DNA from: Lysinibacillus sphaericus OT4b.31
GTDB lineage: Bacteria; Bacillota; Bacilli; Bacillales_A; Planococcaceae
Direction: 5' to 3'
Assembly (NCBI RefSeq): GCF_000392615.1
Contig: NZ_KB933398.1
Coordinates: 1,190,643-1,254,642, forward strand
DNA length: 64,000 nucleotides
This document shows, piece after piece, positions 1-8,523 of this stretch (position 1 is its first letter; each line of letters begins with the position of its first letter). Made by a program: the position numbers and the translations under genes. The notes under the pieces are model-generated. The model did not search any database. It was not told the DNA's origin and saw only the letters and a program-made list of their open reading frames with translations.

Positions 1-153
1 AATTTTAAAATCTCTAATTTTTCTTCTTTTGAAAAACTACACGTTCTCATAAAAAAATCTCCCCATTTGATAAACAGATTTTATTTTTTAATCTGTCTAC
101 TTAATGGGGAGCATACCACTATAAAGGTATCAATTAAAGGAGGTGCCTTTCAT

Positions 154-348
154 ATGCCACAGCAAAAATTAACGATTATCCCGGTCACATTACATCCCGA
201 ACTTAAAAATTCCTCAGTAGTCAACTCAACAGAAGATCCCCGGATTAATACATGTACGATTAAAACAGCAACGGTGGAAATTTCCTTCTGTAATGGCGTA
301 GATGAGCACATCATCCAAAGTGTGATGAGGGAGTTGAAACTTTTTTGA
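154..348 (+). CDS. IS66-family accessory protein TnpA, short form
   Basis: A 64-residue product is the first of three IS66 genes. The ATG at 154 follows AAAGGAGGT with good spacing, which is better than the upstream in-frame ATG at 67. The 3' end overlaps the next gene by four bases (ATGA-like coupling in the IS66 style). The protein is shorter than many TnpA proteins and I see no clear helix-turn-helix, so the assignment rests mainly on position in front of tnpB and tnpC. It is probably nonfunctional because its partners are frameshifted. Confidence 0.6.
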   Translation: MPQQKLTIIPVTLHPELKNSSVVNSTEDPRINTCTIKTATVEISFCNGVDEHIIQSVMRELKLF

Positions 349-697
349 AACACGATTTTACTAACGTGAAAAATATCTACATCGTTTGTGGAAAGACGGA
401 TATGCGAAAAGGCATTGATGGCTTAGCTACACTGATTCAAGATTCTTTCGAACTTGATCCCTATAGCGATTCGATTTTCCTGTTTTGCGGCCTGAGTAAA
501 GATCGATACAAATGTTTGTATTTTGATGGGGATGGGTTCGCCTACTCTATAAACGCTTAGATGGTGGAAAACTCCAATGGCCGAAAGATGAAAATGAAGT
601 ACGGAACCTTTCGCAACAAGAACTTCGCTGGCTTCTAGAAGGTTTATCGCTACAGCAGCCAAAGGCAATTCAAAAAACACCAAAAGGTTTATTCTAA
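345..697 (+). pseudogene. IS66 TnpB, frameshifted
   Basis: The frame begins with the IS66 Orf2 signature (IYIVCGKTDMRKGIDGLA) and continues to the LFCG...DGDGF region. It then stops at about 560 because one base is missing near 547-550. Reading the next frame from there restores the expected C-terminus (LYKRLDGGKLQWP, then ELRWLLEGLS) to a stop at 695-697. In intact elements TnpB is about 115 residues and is required for transposition with TnpC. The single-base deletion makes this copy a pseudogene unless a sequencing error is responsible. Confidence 0.85.
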
Positions 698-721
698 ATT
701 CACTTTCTTAAATGGTATAAT

Positions 722-2316
722 ATGAGAATCTTATACGAACGGAAAGTGGTGAATGTTTTGGTGAACGCTTCTTTTAACACCGAGAAATTAATTAAACTCC
801 TTGAAGAGCAGCTTGATTATATGAAGCAACAAAACAAAGACTTATCTAAACAGATTGAAGCGCTAACTGAACAAGTACCCTATTTAACAAAACTTTTATA
901 CGGATCGAAAACCGAGAAATCAAAATACACTGCACCAGACGGACAAGGATCATTATTTGATGATAATCAGTCTTTTAGTGATTCTGAGCACACAGAAGAA
1001 CAAAGCACTCACATAATTTCCTATACGGTTGTACGTAAAATACATAAGAAAAAACGCCATGATTCACTTCGTGATGGCCTAGAAATAGAAACGATTCACC
1101 ATCATCCAGAAAGTACGAAGTGCGACTGTTGCCACAGACAAATGATTGAAATTGGCTCAACTATCGCACGTGAAGAAGCGAAATTCATTCCCGCAATGAT
1201 GATGAAAGTTCAACACGTTGAACATGCTTACGAATGTAAAAGCTGCAAAAGCGATTCATCCCAAAAAGCGCAGATTAAACGTGGGAAAGCACTACAACCT
1301 GCCATTCAACGTAGTATTGCAGGCCCAAGTGTTCTGGCAAAACTTATCTATGATAAATTTGTCCAATACTTACCTCTTTATCGTCAGGTAAAGGAATGGG
1401 AACGTCATGGCTTACATACGAATGAAAAAAACCTTTCAAACTGGGTCATTCGCGCAGCGGGGGATTGGTTATTACCTGTTTACGAACAAATGAAATCAAT
1501 CATGATGGCGAAATCAGTTTTACATGTCGATGAAACATATGCACAAATTATTAAGCGTTCGTATGGAAAGTCCGGTCAATCGAATGCCTACAATTGGGTT
1601 TACCGAAGTGTGCCGAGCCAAGGTCCCGTGATTATTCTATTTCAGAGTTCGTTATCACGAGCTCGGTCTGTCCTTGAAGATTTTACGAAAGGTTATACTG
1701 GCACAATTGTTTGTGATGGTTATTCTGCTTACGGCAAACTAGAAGGTGTAACCTCGCCAATTGTTGGGCACATGTTCGTCGTTATTGGTTGAAGGCGGAT
1801 AGTAAAAACGGGCAAATCGGCGTAAAATATTGCGATGATTTATATCGACTTGAACGTAAGTTTAAGCACATGTCTCTAGGGAAACGTCGAAAACAACGTA
1901 AAAAGCATTCGAAACCAATCGTTGAAAAGTTTCTGGATTGGGTTGAAAAATCGCCGTTCTACGGAAAAAATGCGCTTGCAAAGGCTGCGGAATATACACT
2001 TAATCGAGTGAATGGTCTGAAAGCATTCTTGAATGATGGACGTATTGAAATCGATAATAATCTAGCTGAAAATGCCATTCATCCCAACGTCATAGGGAGA
2101 AAAAATTGGCTTTTCTCTGTCAGTGAAGCAGGTGCAAAAGCAAGCGCCATCTGCTTGAGCATCGCAGAAATAGCCAAAGCAAATGGTGTGGACTTCTATC
2201 AATACCTGATGAAGTTAATGACGGATCTACCGAATCTGGATATCCAACGAAACCTAGAAATTTTAAATCAGTACATGCCTTGGTCAAAAAACATCCAAGC
2301 TGCATGTGGAAAATAA
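722..2316 (+). pseudogene. IS66 transposase TnpC, frameshifted
   Basis: This is the large IS66 DDE transposase in two pieces. Piece one (to 1792) has an N-terminal leucine-rich coiled coil, a Cys-rich zinc-binding segment (CDCCHRQM and CKSC), and the first two acidic residues in LHVDETYAQ and VCDGYSAYGK. A one-base loss near 1751-1753 shifts the frame, and piece two (from about 1755) resumes with NCWAHVRRYWLKADSK and carries the catalytic Glu in NNLAENAIHP. The C-terminus is complete. The true start is unclear: ATG 722 or one of the GTG/TTG codons near 746-761. All catalytic residues are present, so one base would restore the gene. Confidence 0.88.
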
Positions 2317-2410
2317 AATAGCCGTATATCTGATAAAAAATCAATGATATACGGCTAATCGTGATGCGTACCGAGAAGGTGCGCCTATTTTTTTTATAAT
2401 TCGGGCTTAC

Positions 2411-2764
2411 ATTATGGTCAAACGTCCTTAGATAAAGAAGGAACACTTCACAATGATAGCAGAATTAAAGTGCCATTTATGATGAAATGGAAATATATAC
2501 CTGATATTCATTCTGATGAAATAATAGAAACAGTTGATATATTACCAACTAGTTTGAAGTATTCAAATCATGAAATTCTAAAGGATATAGATGGGAAGTT
2601 TACCTAAGACATTGGGAGACACAATATCTAGAGATTTTGCTTTTACGCGAATTATTCATCCAGATCAACCATATAGGGGAATAATTACGGAAAATGACTT
2701 TACATTTATTCTTGAAACTAAGAAGAATGTAGAGAAAGACTTAACTGTTTCATTTATTGATTAG
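2411..2764 (+). pseudogene. Sulfatase/alkaline-phosphatase-superfamily C-terminal fragment
   Basis: Reading the + strand gives HYGQTSLDKEGTLHNDSRIK followed by VPFMMKW and VDILPTSL, which resembles the metal-site and C-terminal portion of sulfatase-like hydrolases (canonical DHG, then variants of VPLIIK and DIMPT). The frame stops near 2605, and a +1 shift continues with PKTLGDTISRDFAFTRIIHP and ITENDFTFILET to a stop at 2762-2764. The N-terminal part is missing at the IS66 right end, so the insertion probably truncated the gene and it later decayed. The substrate is unknown; family assignment is moderate. Confidence 0.5.
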
Positions 2765-2769
2765 TGAAA

Positions 2770-3379
2770 AAAATAATATTGATTACTAGAATGAATTTTA
2801 CAGAAAGGTATCAATAGATGAAGAATCTACATTTTGTTCTTTTGTAAAAAATATAATTAAGAAAGACAGTGTAATTCTTGATATTGGATGTGGATCTGGA
2901 AGAGATACTCGTTCTTTTGCAAAGAATGGAATTCAGGTATATGGAATTGATAGATTGGTAGAGGCGATTAATACAATGAAAATGTAAAAACATTAGTAAT
3001 ATTGAATTTATAAACATAGATATTGCTGATGAACTTAGATTGCAGAAGTTTATTGATGATGTTTCAGTTGATGCAAAAAAATGCAAAGAATCTTATTATA
3101 TAGTAGATTTTTCTTTCATTCTATAAATAAGGAACAGAAGCAATCTTGCTTAATGTGCTGTCAAAAAGTTTGCAATCTGATGATTTAATCATGTTAGAGT
3201 ATAGAACAATTGAAGATAAAATAATTGATAAAATTAATTAGAAAACCATGTTTTGGATTGAAGTATATAAGTGAGAGAAAGATTATATAGTAAATAAAGT
3301 TGATGAATTAAACGAATAAATAGAGGCCTTGAACTCGGATATATCGACTGAATTCGAGTTTTTTTTGCTATATAAATAA
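2770..3379 (+). pseudogene. SAM-dependent methyltransferase relic with multiple lesions
   Basis: Spliced across at least three frames, this region reads NEFYRKVSIDEESTFCSFV, then motif I VILDIGCGSGRDTRSFAKNG and GIDR, then NISNIEFINIDIADELRLQK. It continues YSRFFFHSINK, then LNVLSKSLQSDDLIMLEYRT, and ends in a coiled coil VDELNE*IEALNSDISTEFEF. The GxGxG motif and the order fit a class I methyltransferase of the kind found in polysaccharide or glycan clusters. In-frame stops (near 3238, 3280 and 3317) and shifts (near 2985, 3100 and 3130) show that it is dead. It sits between the IS66 element and the flagellar cap genes, a common place for flagellin-modification genes; that role is an inference. 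Confidence 0.7.
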
Positions 3380-3452
3380 TAGAGGTCTGATGAAAAAAGT
3401 TTAAAAAAATTAGCATGTAACCAACCAACACATTTTAGTTTAATTAAAAACG

Positions 3453-3479
3453 TGAAACAATACAAAATACTTCCGATAA
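3453..3479 (+). promoter_or_regulatory. Possible sigma-D-type flagellar promoter
   Basis: TGAA at 3453-3456 is followed after 15 bases by TCCGATAA at 3472-3479, one to two mismatches from the sigma-D pattern (TAAA, about 15 bases, GCCGATAT). It lies about 40 bases upstream of flaG, as expected for late flagellar genes. The -35 match is weak. Confidence 0.4.
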
Positions 3480-3518
3480 TAAGTATAAGTAAAAGAAATG
3501 ATAAGGAGGTTGAGTAGA

Positions 3519-3905
3519 ATGCGTATCGAAGCGCAAGGCCAATCAATGGATGCAATCACCGCTAAAAAAAATAAGAATGTAGTAAGTGGCCAGGATAGTA
3601 TAAAAATCAAGGCTACATCTGAACCTGTTTCGCAACCAGTAGTAGAAAAGGAAACTATTGTTGGTGAAGAGAAGGAAATTTCAAAAGAAAAGCTACAACA
3701 AGCTGTTCAAGCAGTGAATGATTTCCTTGAAATAAATCATAGTTCTTCGAAATTTAAGTATCATGAAGGATTGGAGCGTTATTATGTAACAATCGTGAAT
3801 CGTGATACAGAAGAAGTTGTAAAAGAAATTCCACCGAAAAAATTGTTAGATGCATTTTATGAAATGCAAAAATTGCTCGGCATGATAGTAGATGAAAAAA
3901 TTTAA
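3519..3905 (+). CDS. flaG: Flagellar protein FlaG
   Basis: The product has 128 residues. The N-terminal half is low-complexity and lysine-rich. The C-terminal half (about 60-128) carries the FlaG domain: a helix beginning LQQAVQAVNDFLE, then FKYHEGLERYYVTIVNRDTE and the conserved EVVKEIPPKKLLDAFYEMQ. FlaG proteins influence filament length and lie in front of fliD in many bacteria, as here. The ATG at 3519 follows AAGGAGGT; an earlier in-frame ATG at 3498 has no ribosome-binding site. The gene ends 21 bases before fliD and is probably cotranscribed with it. Confidence 0.9.
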   Translation: MRIEAQGQSMDAITAKKNKNVVSGQDSIKIKATSEPVSQPVVEKETIVGEEKEISKEKLQQAVQAVNDFLEINHSSSKFKYHEGLERYYVTIVNRDTEEVVKEIPPKKLLDAFYEMQKLLGMIVDEKI

Positions 3906-3926
3906 GGATAATTGGAGGAAAAAGAG

Positions 3927-6242
3927 ATGGTAAATAGAATTGGCGGTTTAGCCTCAGGTATGGATATCGATAGTATTGTAGCAAAATTGATGTCTGCGGA
4001 GCGCGCACCATTATACAAAATGCAACAAAAGAAGACTATATATGAATGGCAACGTGATGCATATCGTGGCGTGAATACAAAAATTAAAGCATTTGATCAG
4101 TACTTATTCGATAACTTTAGGCTTTCAAGTAACTTCGTCAAAAAGTCCTCAACTATAACTGGCTCAAATACCGATAAAGTATCGATTACGGCGGGTACTA
4201 ATGCATCTGGTTCATTAAATATACAAGGTGTGAACTCTTTGGCCTCAGCTGCTAAATCGGGTGCGAAGACAGCGGAACAAACTACTTACCGTAATGCAAC
4301 AGACACAGATGTACTAGCGAATATAGGTATGTCACAAGGGAATTTTAACATTACGGTTGATGGAACCAGCCATAATATTGAGATTAATGGATCTACTAAA
4401 GTGTCAGATCTTGTAGATCAATTAGTAAATGCAGGTTTCGATAAGGCAAGTTATGATGAGAAAACAGGAAAGTTCTCTCTAGGTTCTATTGGAGAAAAAA
4501 AGGTAGAAGTAGATGATGCAAACAGTGCAGCCTTTTTAAGAGATCAGTTAGGTTTTGGGACATCATATACATCTTCAGTATTAAAAGCAACAGACCCTAA
4601 TGACAACACTCTAGAAGTACCAGCAAGAAATTCAACTAAACTAAGTGATTTAGGTTTTTCTGGAACGGGTACTATTAAATTTACAGTGAATGGGGAAGAG
4701 AAAACTGTAGATTATGATGCAAATGATCCAAGTCAGACTATTGGAAAGTTAGTAACGGATTTAAATGCTCAAGGTATAGCGGCTTCGTTTAATGAAAAAA
4801 CAGGAAAGTTTAGTATGAATTCGAAAGATGGTAAGCCGATACAATTTGATGATGGAAATCGTGGAGATTTGGCTAAGCTTGGTATCCATCAAACAATGGG
4901 GGGGGGCTCTAAAGGGTTTAATCAAGTAGAAATTGCTACACACGGTGGTCCTTCTGTAACACCTACAGGTAGCATTTCTCTGCAACACTTAGGTCTTTTA
5001 ACTGATGGTAAATTCAAATTAAGTGCAGTTCAAGCAGATGGAAAGATGAAAGATACGATTGTTGAGTATAAAGCAACGGATACAATAGATTCCCTTATGA
5101 AGAAAATTAATAGTTCCGGTGCTGGTGTGACAGCAATGTTCTCAAATGGCAAAATGTCTATTTCTGCGAATAATACCGGGACAAATAAAGATGGGGCTAC
5201 TGCTGATATTCAATTAAGTACGGTTAAAACAGTCGATGAGAATAACATCGAAACTCATGATGAATCAGGCCTTGAATTATTCAAACAGCTTGGTTTTAAT
5301 ACAACGGGTACAGTAGGGCCAACAGGTGAAACTAAAGTTGACTTATCAGGGTTAGGATCAAACGCTAAGTATAAAGTGAATGATTTAATAATGGAAAGTC
5401 AATCAAATACTGTGAATATTGAAGGTTACACAATAAATTTAACTGGTACCTTCAATGCGGATTTAGATGCTGCAACAGATGGTGTAACTGTTACCTCTAC
5501 TAACGATACTGATGCGATGATGACGAAAATCAAAGAGTTTGTAACAACTTATAACGCTCTTATAACAGACTTGAATGGTTCTTTAAAAGAGACAAAATAT
5601 AAGAGCTATTTACCGCTGACAACTGAGCAAAAAGAAGGTATGTCAGAAAGTGAGATTAAGATGTGGGAAGAGAAGGCTAAGAGCGGTCTTTTAAGAAATG
5701 ACTCACTTGTACGAGAAGGCATATCTACAATGCGTGCGAATTTTGTGGGTTCAGTAGGCGGTTTAAGCGATAGCATGATAGATTCATTAGCTGAAATTGG
5801 TATTACAACATCTAAGGACTATACTGACGGTGGTAAGTTAGTTATTGATGAAAGTAAACTTAGTGCTGCTTTAAAAAAGGATTCAGACCAAGTATCGAAT
5901 ATCTTTATACAAAAAGGTAATGCGAACGATACTGTTACAGATCCTAATACAGGACAATCTAAAACGGTTGACACAAGAGGGATTGTAGATCGATTAAGAG
6001 ATTCGATTAAGAGTTTTGAATTAAAAATTCAGAAAAAAGCCGGACGTGCAACAATGACGAACGACGGCCAATACAATATTGGGAAAAGTATGGTTGATTT
6101 AGATACGCGTATAGAGAGATTACAAACTCGTTTAGTACGTGTAGAAGAACGTTATTGGAAGCAATTCACAGCTATGGAACAAGCGATTAATAAAGCAAAT
6201 TCCCAATCAGGCTATTTATCTCAATTTGGCGGACAAGGCTAG
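3927..6242 (+). CDS. fliD: Flagellar hook-associated protein 2 (filament cap) FliD
   Basis: The product has 771 residues and forms the cap that folds flagellin at the filament tip. The N-terminus (MVNRIGGLASGMDIDSIVAK) and the C-terminal coiled region (LDTRIERLQTRLVRVEERYW) are typical. The middle is much longer than the roughly 500-residue B. subtilis protein. It contains three hook-IN-like units, at about 128-190, 237-300 and 353-415, each with an N(A/S)xG and TGKFSxxS-type ending. The ATG at 3927 follows GGAGGAAAAAGAG; a TTG at 3912 lies on the ribosome-binding site. A run of nine G residues occurs at 4898-4906 inside the coding frame (Met-Gly-Gly-Gly) and could slip. fliT-like and fliS follow in the same direction. 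Confidence 0.95.
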   Translation: MVNRIGGLASGMDIDSIVAKLMSAERAPLYKMQQKKTIYEWQRDAYRGVNTKIKAFDQYLFDNFRLSSNFVKKSSTITGSNTDKVSITAGTNASGSLNIQGVNSLASAAKSGAKTAEQTTYRNATDTDVLANIGMSQGNFNITVDGTSHNIEINGSTKVSDLVDQLVNAGFDKASYDEKTGKFSLGSIGEKKVEVDDANSAAFLRDQLGFGTSYTSSVLKATDPNDNTLEVPARNSTKLSDLGFSGTGTIKFTVNGEEKTVDYDANDPSQTIGKLVTDLNAQGIAASFNEKTGKFSMNSKDGKPIQFDDGNRGDLAKLGIHQTMGGGSKGFNQVEIATHGGPSVTPTGSISLQHLGLLTDGKFKLSAVQADGKMKDTIVEYKATDTIDSLMKKINSSGAGVTAMFSNGKMSISANNTGTNKDGATADIQLSTVKTVDENNIETHDESGLELFKQLGFNTTGTVGPTGETKVDLSGLGSNAKYKVNDLIMESQSNTVNIEGYTINLTGTFNADLDAATDGVTVTSTNDTDAMMTKIKEFVTTYNALITDLNGSLKETKYKSYLPLTTEQKEGMSESEIKMWEEKAKSGLLRNDSLVREGISTMRANFVGSVGGLSDSMIDSLAEIGITTSKDYTDGGKLVIDESKLSAALKKDSDQVSNIFIQKGNANDTVTDPNTGQSKTVDTRGIVDRLRDSIKSFELKIQKKAGRATMTNDGQYNIGKSMVDLDTRIERLQTRLVRVEERYWKQFTAMEQAINKANSQSGYLSQFGGQG

Positions 6243-6266
6243 TAATTAGCAAAGTAGGAGAATGTT

Positions 6267-6626
6267 ATGCAACTAATAGATCAATTATTGCAGGTATCAG
6301 CTAATTTATTCAAATTTTTAGGTGACATCCCAATAGGTGAAGATCGTGATGAGTATATCGATAATATCAACAATATGTTGGACAAGCGTGGCAAAATTAT
6401 TGAAAAATTGGTTCAGGAAGGCTTTCATTTCGATGAGCAGAACCGCATTCATCGAACGTTGCTCGAATTAGATAATGGTATTAAACAACGATTGGCTGTT
6501 GTCATGGACGCTGTAAAGCAGGATATGGCAAACCTACAAAAAACGAAAAAAAGTGAAGAACAATACTTTAATCCATATGGCAATGTACGTACAATGGACG
6601 GAATGTATTATGACAAAAAGAATTAA
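6267..6626 (+). CDS. FliT-like flagellar export chaperone
   Basis: A 119-residue, mostly helical and charged protein encoded 24 bases after fliD behind AGGAG. The length, helical content and place in a fliD-fliS operon fit FliT, the chaperone of FliD. Sequence identity to FliT is too low to call by eye, so the name rests on context. In B. subtilis the order is fliD-fliS-fliT; here the FliT-like gene comes before fliS. The C-terminus (YFNPYGNVRTMDGMYYD) is polar and probably disordered. Confidence 0.6.
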   Translation: MQLIDQLLQVSANLFKFLGDIPIGEDRDEYIDNINNMLDKRGKIIEKLVQEGFHFDEQNRIHRTLLELDNGIKQRLAVVMDAVKQDMANLQKTKKSEEQYFNPYGNVRTMDGMYYDKKN

Positions 6627-6702
6627 CAAATACCTATTAGCTTTTCTTCGATAAATGGTTTAAAATAGTAAATAAGTAACCTTTAAAAGGAGTTGTCCTT
6701 TA

Positions 6703-7113
6703 TTGGCAGCAAATTTAACAGCCCAAAACGCGTACAAGCAAAACAGTGTCACTACTGCGTCACCTGGTGAGCTTACGTTAATGCTTTATAATGGATGTTT
6801 AAAGTTTTTGCACAAAGCAAAACATGCAATACAAGAAAAAGATGTCCAAGAAAAAAATACAAATCTACTAAAGGCCCAAGCCATCATTAGCGAGCTTATG
6901 GCAACACTCAATATGGATATAGAGGTGTCAAAGAATATGTTTGCCCTCTATGAATATATGAATCGCCGTTTAGTAGAGGCCAATATTCAAAATGATGTAG
7001 CTACTATTGAAGAAGTTGAAGGTTTGGTGACGGAATTCCGCGATACTTGGAAAGAAGTTATCCGCATTAATCGACAACAACAATTCGGAAATGGCAATAG
7101 CGGACAAATTTAA
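6703..7113 (+). CDS. fliS: Flagellin export chaperone FliS
   Basis: The product has 136 residues. It starts with the FliS signature (AYKQNSVTTASPGELTLMLY NGCLKFL region, residues about 9-36) and continues with the helical bundle that holds the flagellin C-terminus in the cytoplasm. The TTG start at 6703 follows AAAAGGAG with suitable spacing; no ATG is near. It is the last gene of the flaG-fliD-fliT-fliS run and a strong terminator follows directly. Confidence 0.93.
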   Translation: MAANLTAQNAYKQNSVTTASPGELTLMLYNGCLKFLHKAKHAIQEKDVQEKNTNLLKAQAIISELMATLNMDIEVSKNMFALYEYMNRRLVEANIQNDVATIEEVEGLVTEFRDTWKEVIRINRQQQFGNGNSGQI

Positions 7114-7121
7114 GAAAAATA

Positions 7122-7150
7122 GAGACCATCATTAATTGATGGTCTCTTTT
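7122..7150 (+). terminator. Rho-independent terminator after fliS
   Basis: GAGACCATCA pairs with TGATGGTCTC around a short loop, followed by TTTTGTT. It closes the flagellar operon. Confidence 0.92.
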
Positions 7151-7364
7151 GTTATATGAAGAAAGGTCTGAACTTAGAACATATTCATAAAAAAGCGCTA
7201 TAATTTCTAAAGCCTTTCAATGATAGACAGAGGCATAAGCCCAAATAGTCATAATTTAGTTCATAAAACGGTAAAATATGTTACTTATTCCCTCTGGATG
7301 TAAATCGGGCATTCGTGTCATAATCAAGCTAAATAAATGTTTGGAAAAGTATTGGAGTGGGAAA

Positions 7365-7748
7365 ATGGTATTTAAGCGGCAAGAAGGCTTTCGGTTTAAA
7401 TTCGAGGAGCCTGTTAAAATGACTTTTGCGATATATGAAGACGGCAGAGTCAATAATTCACAAACTGCGATGGCGGACTTGCTCGATGTGAGTCCAAGAG
7501 GTTTAAAGATGTACACTGAAGTGGATTTAGGGGTGAACCCGCCACCTCTTGATTTACGTTTTATTCTTGATACAAGAGAAATACGAGCTTATGGTGAGAT
7601 CATTTGGAGTCGTCCGTTTGCCAGCGGTAAGTACTATGGTGTGTATTTCAATAATCAAGGAACGCTTGAAGACTTTATTGTCGAAGAGTTGAAGTCTCGC
7701 CGTAAAAAAGAAGCAGCTGAGGCAAAAATGAAGAAAATCGATTCTTAA
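7365..7748 (+). CDS. PilZ-domain protein, possible c-di-GMP effector
   Basis: The product has 127 residues and opens with FKRQEGFRFKFEEPVKMTF, the PilZ RxxxR-type start (here with one spacing change). It has a second PilZ-like strand set at DLLDVSPRGLKMYTEVDLG (D-xSxxG type) and GEIIWSRPFASGKYYGVYF. PilZ domains bind c-di-GMP and often control motility. The ATG at 7365 follows TTGGAGTGGGA; an upstream in-frame ATG at 7278 lacks a ribosome-binding site. The C-terminus is a lysine-rich helix. It sits between the flagellar cap operon and hpf, which fits a motility role. The first Arg motif is imperfect, so nucleotide binding is not certain. Confidence 0.8.
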   Translation: MVFKRQEGFRFKFEEPVKMTFAIYEDGRVNNSQTAMADLLDVSPRGLKMYTEVDLGVNPPPLDLRFILDTREIRAYGEIIWSRPFASGKYYGVYFNNQGTLEDFIVEELKSRRKKEAAEAKMKKIDS

Positions 7749-7838
7749 AATTTATTGTGAAAAAAGGAATTTTTTTAGAGGAATTTCACACACTTGTGTA
7801 GAAATATAAAGTATAGCAGTTATAAAGGAGGAGTTTGC

Positions 7839-8390
7839 ATGTTAAACTTTAACATTCGCGGTGAAAATATTGAGGTAACTCCAGCTATTCGAGAGTATGT
7901 TGAGAACAAAGTTGAGAAAGTTGAGCGTTATTTTAACGAAGACGTTAATGCCAACGCCAACGTAAATTTAAAGGTATATAATGACAAGCAAACAAAAGTG
8001 GAAGTGACAATTCCAATGAAAAATTTAACGCTACGTGCAGAAGAGCGTCATAATGACATGTACGCAGCGATTGACTTAATTGTTGATAAATTAGAACGTC
8101 AAATTCGTAAACATAAAACGAAGGTAAACCGTAAATTCCGTGAGCGTGAAGGAGCAGGTATTTATTTTGCTACATCTCAGGCTACAATAGATACAACAAC
8201 AGATGAAGACGAATACTCAATTGTTCGTACAAAACAATTCGATTTAAAACCGATGGATCAAGAAGAAGCGGTTTTACAGATGAATATGCTAGGGCATGAT
8301 TTCTATATCTTTACGGATGCCGAATCAAACGGCACAAATATCGTCTACAAACGTAGAGATGGTAAATATGGCTTGATTGAAACAACATAA
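7839..8390 (+). CDS. hpf: Long-form ribosome hibernation-promoting factor
   Basis: The product has 183 residues. The N-terminal domain (about 1-100, starting MLNFNIRGENIEVTPAIREY) binds the 30S decoding region. The C-terminal domain (about 125-183, KQFDLKPMDQEEAVLQMNML and FYIFTDAESN) dimerises two ribosomes into 100S particles. The length is that of the long form used by Firmicutes. The ATG at 7839 follows AAAGGAGGAG. The gene precedes secA as in B. subtilis, and a strong terminator separates the two. Confidence 0.95.
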   Translation: MLNFNIRGENIEVTPAIREYVENKVEKVERYFNEDVNANANVNLKVYNDKQTKVEVTIPMKNLTLRAEERHNDMYAAIDLIVDKLERQIRKHKTKVNRKFREREGAGIYFATSQATIDTTTDEDEYSIVRTKQFDLKPMDQEEAVLQMNMLGHDFYIFTDAESNGTNIVYKRRDGKYGLIETT

Positions 8391-8398
8391 TATATGTA

Positions 8399-8430
8399 AG
8401 GCTCTCGCAAGTGCGAGAGTCTTTTTTTTT
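8399..8430 (+). terminator. Rho-independent terminator after hpf
   Basis: GGCTCTCGCA pairs with TGCGAGAG across a two-base loop, followed by ten T residues. Confidence 0.95.
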
Positions 8431-8523
8431 GTGCTTTTGGCACGCAATAGAGAGACTGTTTGCATGAAGATGTTAGACAATGGTAAAATGAAAGTTGAGA
8501 CTATATAGGAAGTGAAAAAATTC

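Larger units (their letters stand above)
1..2410 (+). mobile_element. IS66-family insertion sequence, decayed, left end outside the window
   Basis: Three consecutive reading frames match the tnpA-tnpB-tnpC order of IS66-family elements, and the second and third each carry a frameshift, so the element looks inactive. A nested palindrome lies upstream of tnpA: TCCCCATT at about 62-69 pairs with AATGGGGA at 103-110, enclosing ACAGATT/AATCTGT. A further hairpin (CCGTATATC/GATATACGG) follows tnpC at about 2320-2355. The likely right end is the GGGCTTAC ending at 2410, which resembles the CTTAC-type IS66 terminus, because sulfatase-like coding similarity begins immediately after it. No matching GTAAG left end is visible, so the left boundary probably lies before base 1. 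Confidence 0.75.

Noticed and set aside
3332..3366. AACTCG/CGAGTT hairpin with T8 looking like a terminator
   Set aside because: The bases also encode the conserved C-terminus of the methyltransferase relic, and the stem is short with a long loop.
7750..7800. Sigma-H-type promoter or Rex box before hpf
   Set aside because: The GGAATTT repeats have the wrong spacing for sigma-H, and the TGTGAAA/TTTCACA arms are too far apart for Rex.
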